DNA from: Hansfordia pulvinata
Lineage: Eukaryota > Ascomycota > Sordariomycetes > Xylariales
Assembly: GCA_006538405.1 (NCBI GenBank)
Contig: BJKQ01000002.1
Coordinates: forward strand, 1,426,001-1,490,000
Direction of reading: 5' to 3'
DNA: 64,000 nucleotides
Positions 11,415-24,800 of this stretch are shown piece after piece; position 1 is the first letter of the stretch; the number at the start of each line of letters is the position of its first letter. The position numbers and the translations under genes are program-made. The notes beneath the pieces are model-generated. The model had not been told where the DNA came from and searched no databases. It saw only the letters and a program-made list of their open reading frames with translations.

Positions 11415-12441
11415 CATGTAGGACTAGTTAATACTGGTGGTGCACATGCGGGAGTGCGTCCGAGGTGGTTGCGTCCTTGTGGGAGCGAGGGTCTTCGATA
11501 GCGATGAGAGAGGCGTGGCCCGCGCGAGTCCATTGGCCAATTGGAAGAGATGGACGGAAGGGAGGGTATGGAGTTGGAAGGAGATTCACCGAGGTGCTGT
11601 GATGCTGCTGTCGACCTGAAGTCGGGCGGTTGAAGTTGATGTCGACGACTACTGTGACACAAGTATCTTTCGAGTACGCCGAACAGGACGGGACATATAG
11701 ATGGAAACCGTTGCGCAACGACTAGGTACCTACCACCTACAGTGAAGCTACACTAACCGTGATGTACCCGAGACAATCGGATCTATCCCTTACGGAGGTG
11801 GTTACCTGATGAACCCAAGTGTGTGAGGCAGGCAGGTACGCAGATCTACTGGATTGAGGCACATCATTTCACGTATTGGTCCAGCCTCACTAAAGCAGCA
11901 GCATCATCGTCATCATCAACATGACACCACCACAGCGGTGACGGCTGTTCCTGAAGAAGAAGAAAAAAAAAGATGGTCAACGAATGCGTAGCGGCTGGCT
12001 TGAAACAAGGCCCCGTGATGCACCACACCCCCAACCTGGGGTACCGGGGTATGCCGAGAGCTGCCCGTGGTTGGCTGGCTCGTATGCCTGTGGTTGGCTG
12101 GCTCGTAGGGAGTCCGCGCACCCATCCATCAGGCGTTGATGAGCAGCCAGGCCAGCAATAAAAGCAGCTCATACACGTACCTGTAAGTTGGCATTGGTTC
12201 TGAACGTGGGCTCCGTATTGGAACGGACTGGAGGTCTGCCTCGAAATGTCACAGGCACAAGCCCGATGCGGTCTGCGGAACCGTTCCAGGTGGTGCGGGG
12301 CTACGGGGCCTAACTACATGTACCTCTGTAGGTACATACCGCGATGGTATCTTCGGTTACGAGTAGGCAGCACTAGCAGCCCAGCCCAACTCGGCGCAAG
12401 TCTACCTACCTACGAGTAAACGGAGAGCACCCGACTCCGAC

Positions 12442-12450
12442 ATCTGATAA
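12442..12450 (+). promoter_or_regulatory. Isolated ATCTGATAA site
   Basis: Exact match to the SreA-type consensus ATCWGATAA, but alone and more than 9 kb from the nearest supported downstream gene start. Probably fortuitous. Confidence 0.3.
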
Positions 12451-15400
12451 TGTGGATGAATGGCTGTCGGTGGAGGGGTGCGCACGGTGCGCTCCGGCTT
12501 CCGTTCGCTCCAAAAGTCTGGGGAACCCTGCAGGGGTCGGTCGTCGCCGTCGCCGTCGCCGCCGTCGTCGTCGTCATCGGACTGGGCCTGCTACTCGTAC
12601 ACGATCTCACCTTGCCAGTGCTCGCAACCTTTAGTGCCCACGTCACGATATGCCCGAGTCGAGGTGAAACTCCCGGGCTTTCCAATGGAGAGGTCAAATC
12701 GCATCGGGTGGCTTCGTGACCCGACGCGGTATCCCCGGGGTTGCAGAGACACCGCACCCAAGCAGCCACGCTTCGTCGTAGGCTGCCTCCCAGGAAACAC
12801 GCCCGGTAATAACCCCAGACCTCGCTCCAAGTGCCCACTCCTCCCCAGATCAAGGATGCCCACCAGGCCGATTCCCGTCCTGCGCCTACAGCAGCCCGCC
12901 CGGGGTCCCGGGAGGTCGACGGACTGCTTGCCTCGCACTGGATTAGCTGCCGAGCCGGGGAGTCCTGGGCTCGTCCCATGCGCGTGATAGCAAGGCAATA
13001 TACAGTATACCGCGCCGCTATGTCTCCCTCCTACGGCCGGTGCGAGTATCGACTCGGGAAAAGCACGAGGCCCCGTGCTGCCGAATCCCATGTATCGCCT
13101 GCTGGCGGCCTCCTCATCCGTCAGACCTGCTGCATCGCTTCTTCGAAACCCAGCCGGGATTTGGTTTTTCTTCAGAGGGACTGGCTGCTTGGCTCCCGCC
13201 TCCGCGGCCGGCGCCAGGGATGTAAGCACGGCACGAGAAAGCCAATACCGGCCTGCCAGCCAGCCAGCCAGGAAATAGGCCATATGCCGGCTAGCTGACG
13301 ACGGGGGCGATAGCCAGGTGACCCGGACCAGGAACAGCCCGCAAGCGCCCGGCGTGCAACTCTGCGATTTGGCAAATGAGGTGAGGGTGAGAGGCTGATC
13401 GCTTGCGTTGCGCCCGTCCAAGACCTCGCAAGACCCCTGTTTGGCATCCGGGCAGATGACCGACCCTGCTTACTATCGGGTTCTAGGCCGTTCTCGACAG
13501 TGCTGAGAACAGCTGGGCACGTCCTGTGCTTGTTAGAACACCTGTGCGTGCACTCTCGCCCCCCGGAGCTTGCACTTCGGTGAAGTACGCAGGTACTTGG
13601 GGGCCTTCTCTTGTCCAACTTTCGTGAGTCGCGGTGTCGGGGACCGAACTACCTGTTGTCAGATGCCCGCCACCCCGGCTTGGCTTGGTCGTCGGGCCCT
13701 CTCTGCAGATTGCCCTCCCGGAGTCCAAACGCAGTATGGGAGCTTTCTTTTGGGGAATTGGGGACAGGGGCGACAATGCTGGTACCTCGTCCAGATCGAC
13801 AAACGCCTCCGGGCAGCGACTCCCGAACGGCCCGGTTGTTCATGCACATGGACGAGCCGAACGAGTAATGGGTGTGCTCAGCGGCCATTCCTTACCTGGG
13901 ATTCCAGGTATGGCCACGCGACGAGTCCCCCCGGCCGTGAGGATCGTTGCTCAGACGCCTAGGAAATGAGCTTTGCGGACGGCCGATCTGTACGCAAGAA
14001 TTCGCCGTTGGGATATGGAAGCTGCTCCAAAAAAAAGCCCATACTGGGAACTCCAATCGCGGAATTTGGAGTTTACCCTCTTCCCCCAGTACCTACTGTA
14101 GCCCCTAAACCCCCCTGAATCTGCGGGGTGGTCTTGGTGGTTTGCTTCCCCAGACGGAAGCGGCTGCTCACTCCCCAATCGGCGCGCGAGCCAGTCTGTG
14201 TGAGATTAGCCTCGCTCACTATTAGTCGAGGAGCCCCGGAAGCGACAGGGCGCACGCACTGACTCGCAGTTCGAGATCTTGCCGTCCGCGTTGCCGCCCT
14301 GTCGGTACGAGCACGTCAATCCACGAACGGGGGCGAAGCACAGGAGCACGGGCCGATCTGAGACTCCATCACGTGTGCACTAGTTCTCACCTAATTGTCA
14401 CCCAGGGCGCTACCAGCCACGGATGATCTCATAGTTCAGTGCTGGAAGCTCGGCGGTCGACCGTGGCGGTGAGCTGCCACCACATAAGGTTTGGTCATGA
14501 GAAGAGGGCGAAACGAAGCTCACGGAGTCGAGCGTTGTCCCTTGGGTCGTGGCCGGTCGAGGCAGGGTGGCAGGCAGATGTGGCTCTTCTCGCCACTGGC
14601 GGAGGAGCAGAAGACAGGCGTTCGTCTCCCATTTCGGGTACGACTATCCCTATGTCGTTCATGGAGTAGTTGGCAGCCTGCGTTGCACTGGCGATCAGAT
14701 CAGGCCTAGTTAATGCTTACCCTTGCACGTACAAGGCAGCACGCCATCGGCGCGACCGCGACTCATCAAGCACTTGCCGGGGTTCCCTACCTGAAGCTAT
14801 TGCATACCCGGTCTAGGCAGAACGGCTGAGCAGACGGTGGTCGCTGCACATGGTATCAGACGGCCTCGGGGTGAATGGCTGTCGCAGTGAGGCCCTCAAA
14901 GTTTCTCGCTGTGGAAGACGCCATATCTTTGATGATACTGGCAGTCCTCCTTCAGGTCTTTGACGAGAGACCGGACGTGCAGTACTCCCTCTGGCTGGGC
15001 AGTTCATCCATCAATAGCGCCAGGCGCCGGCCGTGGTGTTACGTTACCTGTCGCGTGCCGTGCCTGCTCGTAAGGTTTCCATGGATCAGCCGTTGGTGGC
15101 GGGCCCCATGCGCCATCCACTAAGGCCCTGTTGTAAGCGCTGTGCTCCGTAGGCTAGAATGAACCAAGAACTTTAGGGGTCGATAGAGAGAGCGTGAAAG
15201 GGACAGAACCTGGACAACGCACGGAGCACCACGGCTTTACCAGCCACGTCGGCAATGCTGTTTTGGAAATGCCCACCGACGGGCTTGTGGTCGTCCTGAA
15301 ATCCAACATTAGAATGTTCCAATTCTGTCGTGCATGATTAGCGGAATGAAGCCTTCACCGAGGAGGCTGATCCCTTCCCTCAACCGAGTGGGTGAGATGG

Positions 15401-18400
15401 GTTCCCGATCGCGGTCAGAAGCGGCATTGTGTTAAGTGGGGGAGGCCTTGCCTTTCATGCCTTCCCAAGAGACTCGGCCCTGTTGCTTTTGGGTGGGCCC
15501 ACGTGTGAAGACGGATATGACGAGACGAACGTCGTCTTTGAAGGAGAGAGGTGCGTCGTGCAGTTTACCACGATGTGGTAGAACCTCGAGCTGGGCTTGC
15601 TTGCAGCAATAAACCCCCGGCTTCAGGCCACCTGGTGCTACCCTACGACGCTGCCGAAGTCTTGGCGTGTCAGCCAGCCAGCCAGACTGCTCGTATGCGC
15701 CGCCCGGCCGAAGGGTCCGTTGTTGCTCAGAACCACCCAAGTAGGTTTCCATCGTCGAAAGCATTTGTCGAGGGACGCCGCGGGTGTCTTGTTGGCAGAC
15801 CCCGAGAAGAGGACACAATGACAAGCCTCGTACGTCAGAGGTTGTGGGCCACCAGTTGTGTGGCGAGCCCGGAGCATAGCATACGGAGTGCTGCCTTTTC
15901 AACTCTGACGTCTTCAAGGCTGTCGTCGGCGATGTGCAGTTAAAGATCCAAGTGACCACCGCACTTGGCTGCTGCAAAGCCGTTGCCGATCAAGAGCACA
16001 CGTGTACTCTGAATGGATGCGCAGTCATCGCAAGCCGACAGCCGCGGAGCATGTGCACGCACGGGCAAGAGTACGCATGCTCGATTCACGATGGCCGTTG
16101 CGGCGTGGACCCGCTCCCCTAGGCCCTGCCGGCTCGCACTGTTGGGACGGTCTCCAGGCGTCACTCGCACTGTAACAGCAGCTTGAAGCTGCCTCGCTCA
16201 AGAAGAGAAAGGTACCCTCACAGGTACAGGAAGAAGTCGACAGGTGGCTGGCAGGCCTCGTTTCGGGCGTAGGGCATGGTTGCGATGTTCGGCGCCTTTT
16301 CTGGGCCTCGTTGGCGAGACATATTTTGGTCCGCATGCATGCCCCTCCGCCAGTGGGGCCGGAGCCGGACATCGTGTCGCAGCCTGCCTCCACCGACTTG
16401 CTGGAGGCGAGTGGCTGTGGGGTTTTCTTCCCCCTCTGAGAACCGATTTGAAGGTGATTGCACACATGGGCGTTGGTGTGCGGATCGAGGCCTGGCAGGC
16501 TGTTGGAATAGAGAAGAGAGGTGTTCTGGTGGGAAACGACGGGCAGCAGAACGTCTTGCGCAAGCCTTCAAATTGGAAGTCGCTCTCCGACAGTCCACCC
16601 TCGCGGGTCGCAGCGGCTCGGGTCGGCATGAAATACATAGGTACCTAGGTATCTAAGGTAGGTACGAGTACAACCTTAGGTACGATTATATGGGCACAGA
16701 CGGGCGGGAATCGTTCACGGCAGCGGGCACCGGAGGTCCTACTCGCATGCTGGTGGGCACGCGTGGCATGGAATGCCAGAGAATCTGAATCTGCCCCTCG
16801 TGCTCGCATTGGATGTGATGCGATGCATTCGGCATCCACTGGCCCCTCGGTGGGCTGTCCATGCATTGGGTCTTGCCTTTTGCCACGCCTGTGGCCCGGC
16901 CGGATCGCTACGGAGTACATGGAGTGCATCTCCCTACGTACATACATGGACGTGAAGCGGGTGGGTGGGCACGACTGTGCGCGGGAGCACTCTATATCTT
17001 CCCCGTGAACGACCGTTGAAGCAGCCACCGATCCCCCCATCAAAGGCGAATCTTCGTCGCTCGGCACACACCCATACGACCGTCTTCACAAGACCCAGGA
17101 CCTACGAGACACCAGTGATGATGGTGTGAGGGCCAAGGCGCTTGAGGCGCAAAGGTTCAAGCGGCTGCTGCATCTCAATATTGGGCTGCAGGCTTAGTCT
17201 GTAACAGACCAGGGAGGACCGCCGAAACGAATCAATCAGCGGCCGTCCACACATGCAACGCCCCTGCACTCGACGGGCCGGGTCCGCAGAGCTGTAATCG
17301 ACAGCACTGGGGTGCAATGCCAGAATACCTACATCAGGGCATCCTCACAGGGGTGGCATAGGATATTGGGCCGGGCCTCTTCTCCGAGCATGGCAGGCTG
17401 TCGGTGGCGGCCGACTCGAAACGCGGCGTGACGGCACATCGAGAGATACGAGCCGGCACACGCGGCGAGTGGCGAGCCGCATCCGTCGCGAAGCTCGACA
17501 GCTGGCAGCCAGGCCAGAGCCGACCTACGAGTAGGTATGTTTTTATCTACATGTAGTCTTTCTCCAGGTCTCTTCTAGACGCTCGGCAGGCTGCGTGCTC
17601 AACCTTACGTACCTCTTTGTTACTTGATGCCTCATATGTAGGTGCCTTCGCAGTCTGACTGAGGTTTGACCGTGGCATCGAATACATTTACCTTGGATTT
17701 GGACTGCCGAATACGGGTACGTGAAAGCCCGCTACTCGACTCTACGGCCGGGTGATCTCGAGATACATGTACGAGTAGGTACGCAAATGACGTACCTCGA
17801 CCCGGCCCTCGCCTCACGTTTGGTGCGCGCACAACCCTGTGTTGTGCCGCAAGCCCAAGACCCACGATCAGATGCCGCCATCTGTCCTCCCGTCATTATG
17901 CCTTATTAGGGACCCGGGAAACCGAGGGACACGCCCTGCCCACACTCTCGTACATGCAAACCCATGGCTCTGACACCCGACGACCCTCGAGCACGATTAC
18001 GCACATTTCCCAATGGTGTACCCCTCCAAGGGTCCTCGTCCGCGGGACAGCCACCAGCAGCACTAAGCCGCAGCCAGCCTAGCGCATGTGACGGCCCAGC
18101 AGGCTCGAGGTCAGCTTATTAGGTACCTCAGGTACCACCTGAGCCAGGTCGAACGAACGGCCGAGTTCGCTCCGCGGGCCGCGCGCGACGTAATAATAAT
18201 AATAGTAGGCACGCACGGCGGCCTTGATAAGGTTCGACGCATTTCGATTCGACGGGTGCCGGGCACGGGCCCAATAGGAGACTTCAAATGCTGGTACGAG
18301 CACCTTATGATGCCCAAATAGCAGGTAGTCGTGCGTTCTTTGCGCAACTTGGGGCCGCGGGGGACATCAGCAGCGGGAGAAGTATGATGACGATGCCATG

Positions 18401-20086
18401 TACGAGTATGTCCCAGCCCGCCTTGCACAAAAACAGGCATGTCCAACTCATCCACCCACAGCCGGTGCAGGCAACTGTGACAACCTACCTACATGCGGCA
18501 TCTCCCGCAGCCATCAACATCAGTGAAGACCCCGGGCTCATCAATGCACGGGTTACGGGCTACCCAGCCCTACCTCCTGCAACAGGTCGCCTGCATCCGC
18601 ACGAGCGTCCTACAAGCACGATCACAGGAAACCCCTTCTGGACCAGCGCCGCAGCAGACAATGGCTTGCACAACGCAGGCCCTAGCCTAGCGCCGATTCG
18701 TCGACGGAATCGCCATGTCAGTCGTCTCGTGATTGGGCTGATCCGGTCCAAGGTTTGCCCTTGGGAGCGGCAGATACCGCCAGAAGCTTTGCCGCGACAA
18801 CACAGGGACCACGCACTCGTCTGGATGCTGGCGACTGCAGGGTCCTGCGCCCAGGTCAAGTGACCCAACCCAGGGCTCAAGTCACCTGCCCAGCAGGCTG
18901 CGAGCGACACGGCCAGCGGCCAGGTCGACCGGCAACTTCAGGTAAGTACCTGTAGATAGGGCCGTGATTATTATTCATCCCATGTCCCGCAGAAACCAGA
19001 CCGGCAGAACCGGGCACCTCATGGTGATCTGGAGGCCCTGCAGAGTGCGTGGGGAGTAAACCACAATCGGCGGTGGCCTGCCACACTGTGCACATTGTGC
19101 CGATGTTTCTGGCCTGGAGCGTTGCGCGGCGGCAAACAAGCCCCTGTGATCCCAGCATCGCTCGTTGAGCGGGTGGCCGGCTGGCGATTGTTTTCCCAAA
19201 GTGCAGATCGCCTCGCTCTTTTTACCTCAGGCTTGTCGATGGGTTATACCGCAGGCCTCGCACCTCGCCTGATTCCTTATATCATCAGTTTGCCCCCATC
19301 CGTTGGAGTCCTTGTTTGTATCGATTCCCTGCCCGCCATCCTTGGACCAATGACAGCAACCGCGGACGCAGTACGACAAGGTTCGGGACATCGCCGGAGT
19401 CAACCGTCTTGGTTTAGCAGGGCCTGTAAAGTGACCCTTCCCTGGGTCGTGGGCTGCTTTGCCGACGCGGCGGTGCCCACACTTCCCCATCCCTCGATGG
19501 CCGATATGCGTGGAATCCAAGACCTGACATGCGTGTAAGTCTCTGGCCTTGTCAAAGGAACGCCACCGTACGATAGGGGACTGGCCGAGTGGGCCAAGGT
19601 GCTTTCGCGCGGCAGGGTCACGATTCTTGTCCCTGGGTCAAACACGGGCCTGGTTGTTTGGACAATCACCAGTTTCGACTTGTTTGGTTTCTGGATAGCA
19701 TGAGATGGGAGATCCAGCGAAGAAGAGACAGCTGTGATTGTGTCTTGGGGCCGCAGTTGCGAGCAGATGATAGTATGAACGGGACCCTCCCCTCGCTGAT
19801 TGATTTGCGCGCAGGATCCTAGCTCGTCGGCCCCGTCGCCGCTCGAATTGGCCGCGGGCGCATCCTCCCAGCCAGACAGCCACGACAGCGCCGGGTCCAT
19901 GGAGGGGCATGGGGGGCCTCTGATGATTGCAGCAGGTATCGTCAATGCAGCAGCACCTGGGTCGCCGGTGCCGCCATTCGGGCGTGGTACTTCTGCGGCG
20001 TGCTCCCCGTACCTCGCTACAGAGGTACCTCCATGCTGTACCCATCCATCCATGGGTTACTTTCCTGAGAGCCTGGCAAAGGTCGA

Positions 20087-20087
<1 letters not shown>

Positions 20088-20119
<32 letters not shown>
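20088..20119. repeat. (CCG)n triplet array
   Basis: About ten tandem CCG triplets in the gene-poor block. Confidence 0.9.
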
Positions 20120-20123
<4 letters not shown>

Positions 20124-20506
20124 TTGCCCCTCCAATAGCCCGCGCGATGCCCCACAAAGCATCCACAGTAAGGCAGCGGGCCAGCCAACCAGAGGGCGCA
20201 CTTTGCTCACCACGTCAAGGAAGGGCAGTACGGAGTACATGGTCGCGCCCGGAATTCCCTCTCTCGACGGTCCCACGGGTCCCTGTGCTCTGACGCTTGC
20301 TCTGCGGGCGGATGGGCCAGTCCTTTCCGAGGGTAGCTCGACCGTCGGCGGCCAGGCAGCCCGACCGTACCCACTTGTCGCTCAGTGCCCCTCCATCGAC
20401 TGAATGAAGGGTACGAGTACGCAGGGCCAGCGCGGGAGGCATGTGGCATACGCAGGCAGCAGGGAGGCAGGGTGGCGCGGCCAGCGCGGACAGGGCCGTC
20501 AGTCTT

Positions 20507-20522
20507 GGGGGGGGGGGGGGGG
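20507..20522. repeat. Poly-G tract (16 nt)
   Basis: A run of 16 G residues. Its true length is likely to be unreliable in any assembly. Confidence 0.85.
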
Positions 20523-21886
20523 CAGGGCAGTGAGCAGAGGGATCGAAAGACCTATCTATCTAGGTATGTTTCTGACGCGCTCATTAACAACGACCCAGAA
20601 CAAGGTTGTTGGGGATGAGCGTGATTTTCCGTGTATGAGCCAGGACACGCAACTCTTGCCCTCGCGTCTGGCTGGACGGGTCCTCGTGAGGTGAGTGCTG
20701 GCCTGTGGGCACCCTTGTCAAGGCGCGTCCTGGAAGAGCGAGCGCAATGTACCCCGAGGCCCCCAGACTGAAGAAGATCACACAGCTCCGGCCTGTTGCG
20801 CGGACAGAGCCAACTGCGCCCGTCTGCTCACTCGTGTTGAAGGCATCTCCTTCACAAGGTCGGCCCAGCTACTTCATTCACCGCGGACTGGCTCGTTGAG
20901 ACAGCGATGGGAGATCGCATCAGGCTCCGACTTGCCGTATCCAGATCGCAAAGGGCAGGTACGGCACGATGGCCAAGGGGGCAACTTCAGCTCCTTCCAA
21001 AGCCCTGGGCTGGATGGATCTCGGGCACTCGTGCTCGTAAGTATCTCAGCCCCGGCCCCCGAGATAAGGTACGTCCGAGCGCCCACGGGCGTAGTATGGG
21101 TACGTCACAGACGATGGAGGGGTACGGCGGCGGTGCACACTGGAGGAGGGCGTGGCTGCCGAGCTGGGCAGTCAGATCGAGTATCTCGCTGCAGCCAGGC
21201 CGAGTTCCAGAGGTATGGAGTACTAAGGCCGACCGGATGCGAGCACTCGGACGGGTACTCGTCTTTGCACACGCGCCCACGATTACGGCTGGAGCCCACC
21301 GAGCACCCAGAACATGAGCATCGAGAGCAGGGCACGGCAGCGGGGGACTTGGTGGTCAGGTACAATACCTGACCAAATCCGATCTGAACATGGGTCAAGC
21401 ACCTGCCCAGTGTACGGGGCAGGACCTGGCCGTGCGGTACTCCGGGCCAGCAAAGGAAGATACGAGGGCTCGTACGAGCAGGTAGCAGGTAGCGGGTGCG
21501 AGTGACGGGCCCTGGCGGCGCACATCCCACCAAGGACCTGCTACCTAGACATCCCACCTATGAAACCTCCCACCTCCCACCTCCCACTTCCATCCCTCCA
21601 TGCCACCACAACCATTACCACTGACAACATTCGCAACAACAACATCGACAATTCGCGCCCCGACAGCTCCATCCTTTCACCTCGACGAAGCATTGCAGAC
21701 CTAGCACCGCTCCATATGCTAGCAGCATCGTGCCTACCGCCTTGATCGACCCCACGCCCTCCCTCCCAAGGCCGCTTGAGTCTTGACAACTGACGCTCGC
21801 CGGTGGTCGAAGCTGTCGTTGGATCTTCTCTGTGCCTTGCCCTCCTCTCCTCGCCCGGGCCTCATCGTCACTCGTACTTCGCCGTC

Positions 21887-24800
21887 ATGTCCAACCCGTC
21901 TCCCCCTGCTACTGGCGCTGGAAACGCTGCCAACGAAGACAATGGTACGGCACCACTTGAAATCTCACACTCCCTCTCTCTTCGTCTTTCCCCTGCCTAG
22001 CCGGCCTGTCCGGCTGCGCTGTGCCCAAAGTCGGGACTGGGCGGCAATCTCTCCCAATGGGTCGAAGTTTGGGAGTCTCGAGAGGTGGCTCCTCGCCTGC
22101 GCCCGGGTGCACGTCGTTGAGTCGTTCGAGTCCGGGCTTTCATACTCGGGGTGCACGGCTTTGGCAGTGGGATGCACGCACCGCGGCTCGTCTACTGCCC
22201 CTCCACCCCACATATGCGCCCACCAATCCACCACAACGCTATGCGTCTCCTGCCCCGAACACCACAAGAAGCAACTCATTTTCATCCGTGTATTTCAATC
22301 TTCAGGTTCGGCCGATTGAATTGTTTGACTATTTACTAAAACCACCAAACAGTCGCAAACTCGATAACGGTAAACACGGGCACCCCTCCAACCACCACCA
22401 CGGCGGGGTCGACTATGGCTACCGCCGCCACCACGCCTCCAGCTGCTGCTGCCGCCTCTGCCAGCACCACCCCAGGCAAGGCACCAACCCCGTTCCCACC
22501 TGCAAAGACAGACAAACCGCGCCCTCACGTCTGTGCGACCTGCCAGCGATCCTTCGCACGTCTCGAGCATCTCAAGCGGCACGAGCGGTCTCACACCAAG
22601 GAGAAGCCGTTTGAGTGTCCTGAGTGCACCAGATGTTTCGCCCGGCGCGACCTTCTCCTGCGGCACCAGCAGAAGCTACACCAGACCACCACGCCGGCCC
22701 GCCCACGGAACCGCCGGGAGAGCACCAGCGGTGCGGCGACGACCCAGAGCCGCGCTCGGAAAAACAGCGTTGCCAGCTCAACAACCTCTACCGCGACCAA
22801 TGGGGGTATGCGCCCAAGGGCGAACACGATCAGTCACATTGACGGGGCTGCCGCTATGCAGCAGATGGCGAGCCCTGCCACTCCTTCTGTCGCCCGAAAT
22901 CCGGTGCACTCGTCTCACAACAGGCACCAGAGTTTGATGGGGCTGCCGATGCAGCACAGCCTGGACTTTGGCGGCATGTCCTCGGCTATGGGCCAGAGGG
23001 GCCTGAACCATGGGCTGAGACTTGATACACACGCTATGAACAGCCTGGACTTCAACAGTGCGGCACTCCGTACCGCCCCCCAGTCTCTTACCCGACCGAT
23101 CTTGATTTTGAGGGGCTGTTGCTCGGTGGTCCTGGGTCGACGGTTAACCCCAACGCCCTGCACTATAGCGAGTCGCCTGCGATGATGGCGGTTGACCCGA
23201 CATCTGATTACTCAGGCGGTCTTGGTGACTTGTCCGCCACGGCCCATACTGACGACGGCTTCGACTGGTTGTCTGGATTTGACCAGCAAATGTCTTTCAA
23301 CAACACCGCCGACAACGGTATCGGCGCCTCATCTCCGTCGGCCATGAGTAACGGAAGCCAAGGTGGCATTAGCGATGTTATGCTGGACGGCTCTGGCGCC
23401 AACACCACTGCCGGGACTTCGACATCGACCTCTTCCTGGCAACCGGCTGTGATGGGACCTCCCCAACTGCCCAACCCGTTCTCGATGGACATGTTCTCGG
23501 ACTTCATGAACGGCGGTCCCATGTCTCCGCAACTCCCATCCAAGGCCGCAATGAACCAAGATGTTTACTTCTCGACGCCGCCACCCTCAATGAGCTCGAC
23601 GAGTCCTTCTGGAATGCAAGGTATCTCTACCCACAACCTAAACCAGGCCCTGAATTTTGGCACCAGCCCTGAGACGCCTACCTCGCTGCATGGTGGGCAC
23701 CATGTCCATTCTCCCGTGTCGACCATTACTGAAAATACCAGAAAATCTATCATTAGCGCTTTAGCACAAGGTGCCCCCTTCGGCGGCCGCAGATACTCGC
23801 TTCAGAACCCGAGTTCGCCCAACTCGACCCAGCTGCAGAGTGGCGTGGATAGCCTGCCCGACCAGGTTAAGAACCTGCCCAGCACCCAAGACCTCCAGCG
23901 CTATGTCAGCAGTTACCTTCGCTACTGCCACCCTCATTTGCCGTTTCTTCACCTTCCGACGTTGTCATTCGACGTGCCCCCGAACCCTGGCAATAAACGT
24001 CCAAACTCGGTTGGTAGCAGCGGCTGTCTGGTTCTTTCCATGGCTGCCATCGGTGCCCTTTACGAGATGGAACGGGGACCCTCTAGCGAGCTGTTCGAAA
24101 TGGCCAAGAAGATCATTCAGCTGTACCTGGAAGAACGCCGAAAATCCGACATGCGCAAGACCGACTTCCGCCGGAACTCCACCACAGAACACAGCTCCCA
24201 AGGTACCAATAACTACGCCCACACCCCCCTCTGGCTGGTCCAGGCGATGCTACTGAATGTTGTTTACGGCCACAATTGCTGTGACAAGACAGCCAACGAC
24301 ATAGCATCGACGCATTCAGCGGCTTTGGTCAGTCTGGCGCAGGCCGCCGGGCTGCTCAAAGTCATGGCGCATGATTCTCGGGAGATTGATGAATGCCTAA
24401 AGAGCGATGCCGAGGGCACATGGAACGGCGGCTTGAAAGCTGAGACTACCGAGCAGCTCGAGTGGCTCCAGTGGAAGACCATGGAAGAGCGTAAACGCAC
24501 GCTCTACGTCATATTCATCCTGTCAAGCCTTCTTGTCACTGCCTACAACCACGCTCCGGCATTGACCAACTCGGAGATCTTGTTGGATCTCCCGTGCGAC
24601 GAGGAATTCTTCGCTGCTGAGAGCTCGGCAGCATTTCAGCTCAAAGGCGGCGTGCGCGCGGCGTATCACAACCGAATGACTTTCCACGAGGCCCTGGGCG
24701 AGCTGTTGCGCACCAATGAGAAGCAGCAGAAATTCGCCTTTGGCACTGGTTTCCAGCCGTTTGGCTCTGCCATCAACATCAACGACATCCCCAAGAGTGA

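Larger units (their letters stand above)
6741..21886. other. Gene-poor region of about 15 kb
   Basis: Many frames of 60-280 codons exist on both strands, as expected in GC-rich DNA. None shows a recognisable domain, consistent exon/intron structure or transposase/reverse-transcriptase motifs. Visible content: about thirteen copies of the 8-mer TACGAGTA or TACTCGTA (e.g. 9554, 9580, 9811, 10891, 12358, 12411, 12592, 16663, 17526, 17770, 18401, 20412), scattered TACCTA/GGTACC motifs, a GGT triplet array, a CCG triplet array, a poly-G tract and one ATCTGATAA site (12442-12450). Genes hidden by indels, or non-coding RNAs, cannot be excluded by eye. Confidence 0.5.

Noticed and set aside
12591..13421. 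A 276-codon minus-strand frame in the gene-poor block
   Set aside because: No recognisable motif, no splice context, and equally long frames overlap it on the other strand.
19575..19645. tRNA-like stretch (GGGGACTGGCCGAGTGGGCC resembles the D-arm of a Ser/Leu tRNA)
   Set aside because: No proper B-box (GGTTCGANTCC) or closing acceptor stem was found downstream. tRNAscan-SE would settle it.
23066..23085. A short intron at the frame change in the C2H2 regulator
   Set aside because: The only GT-AG pair (GTACCGCCCCCCAG) spans 14 nt, far too short to splice. One missing C explains the shift.
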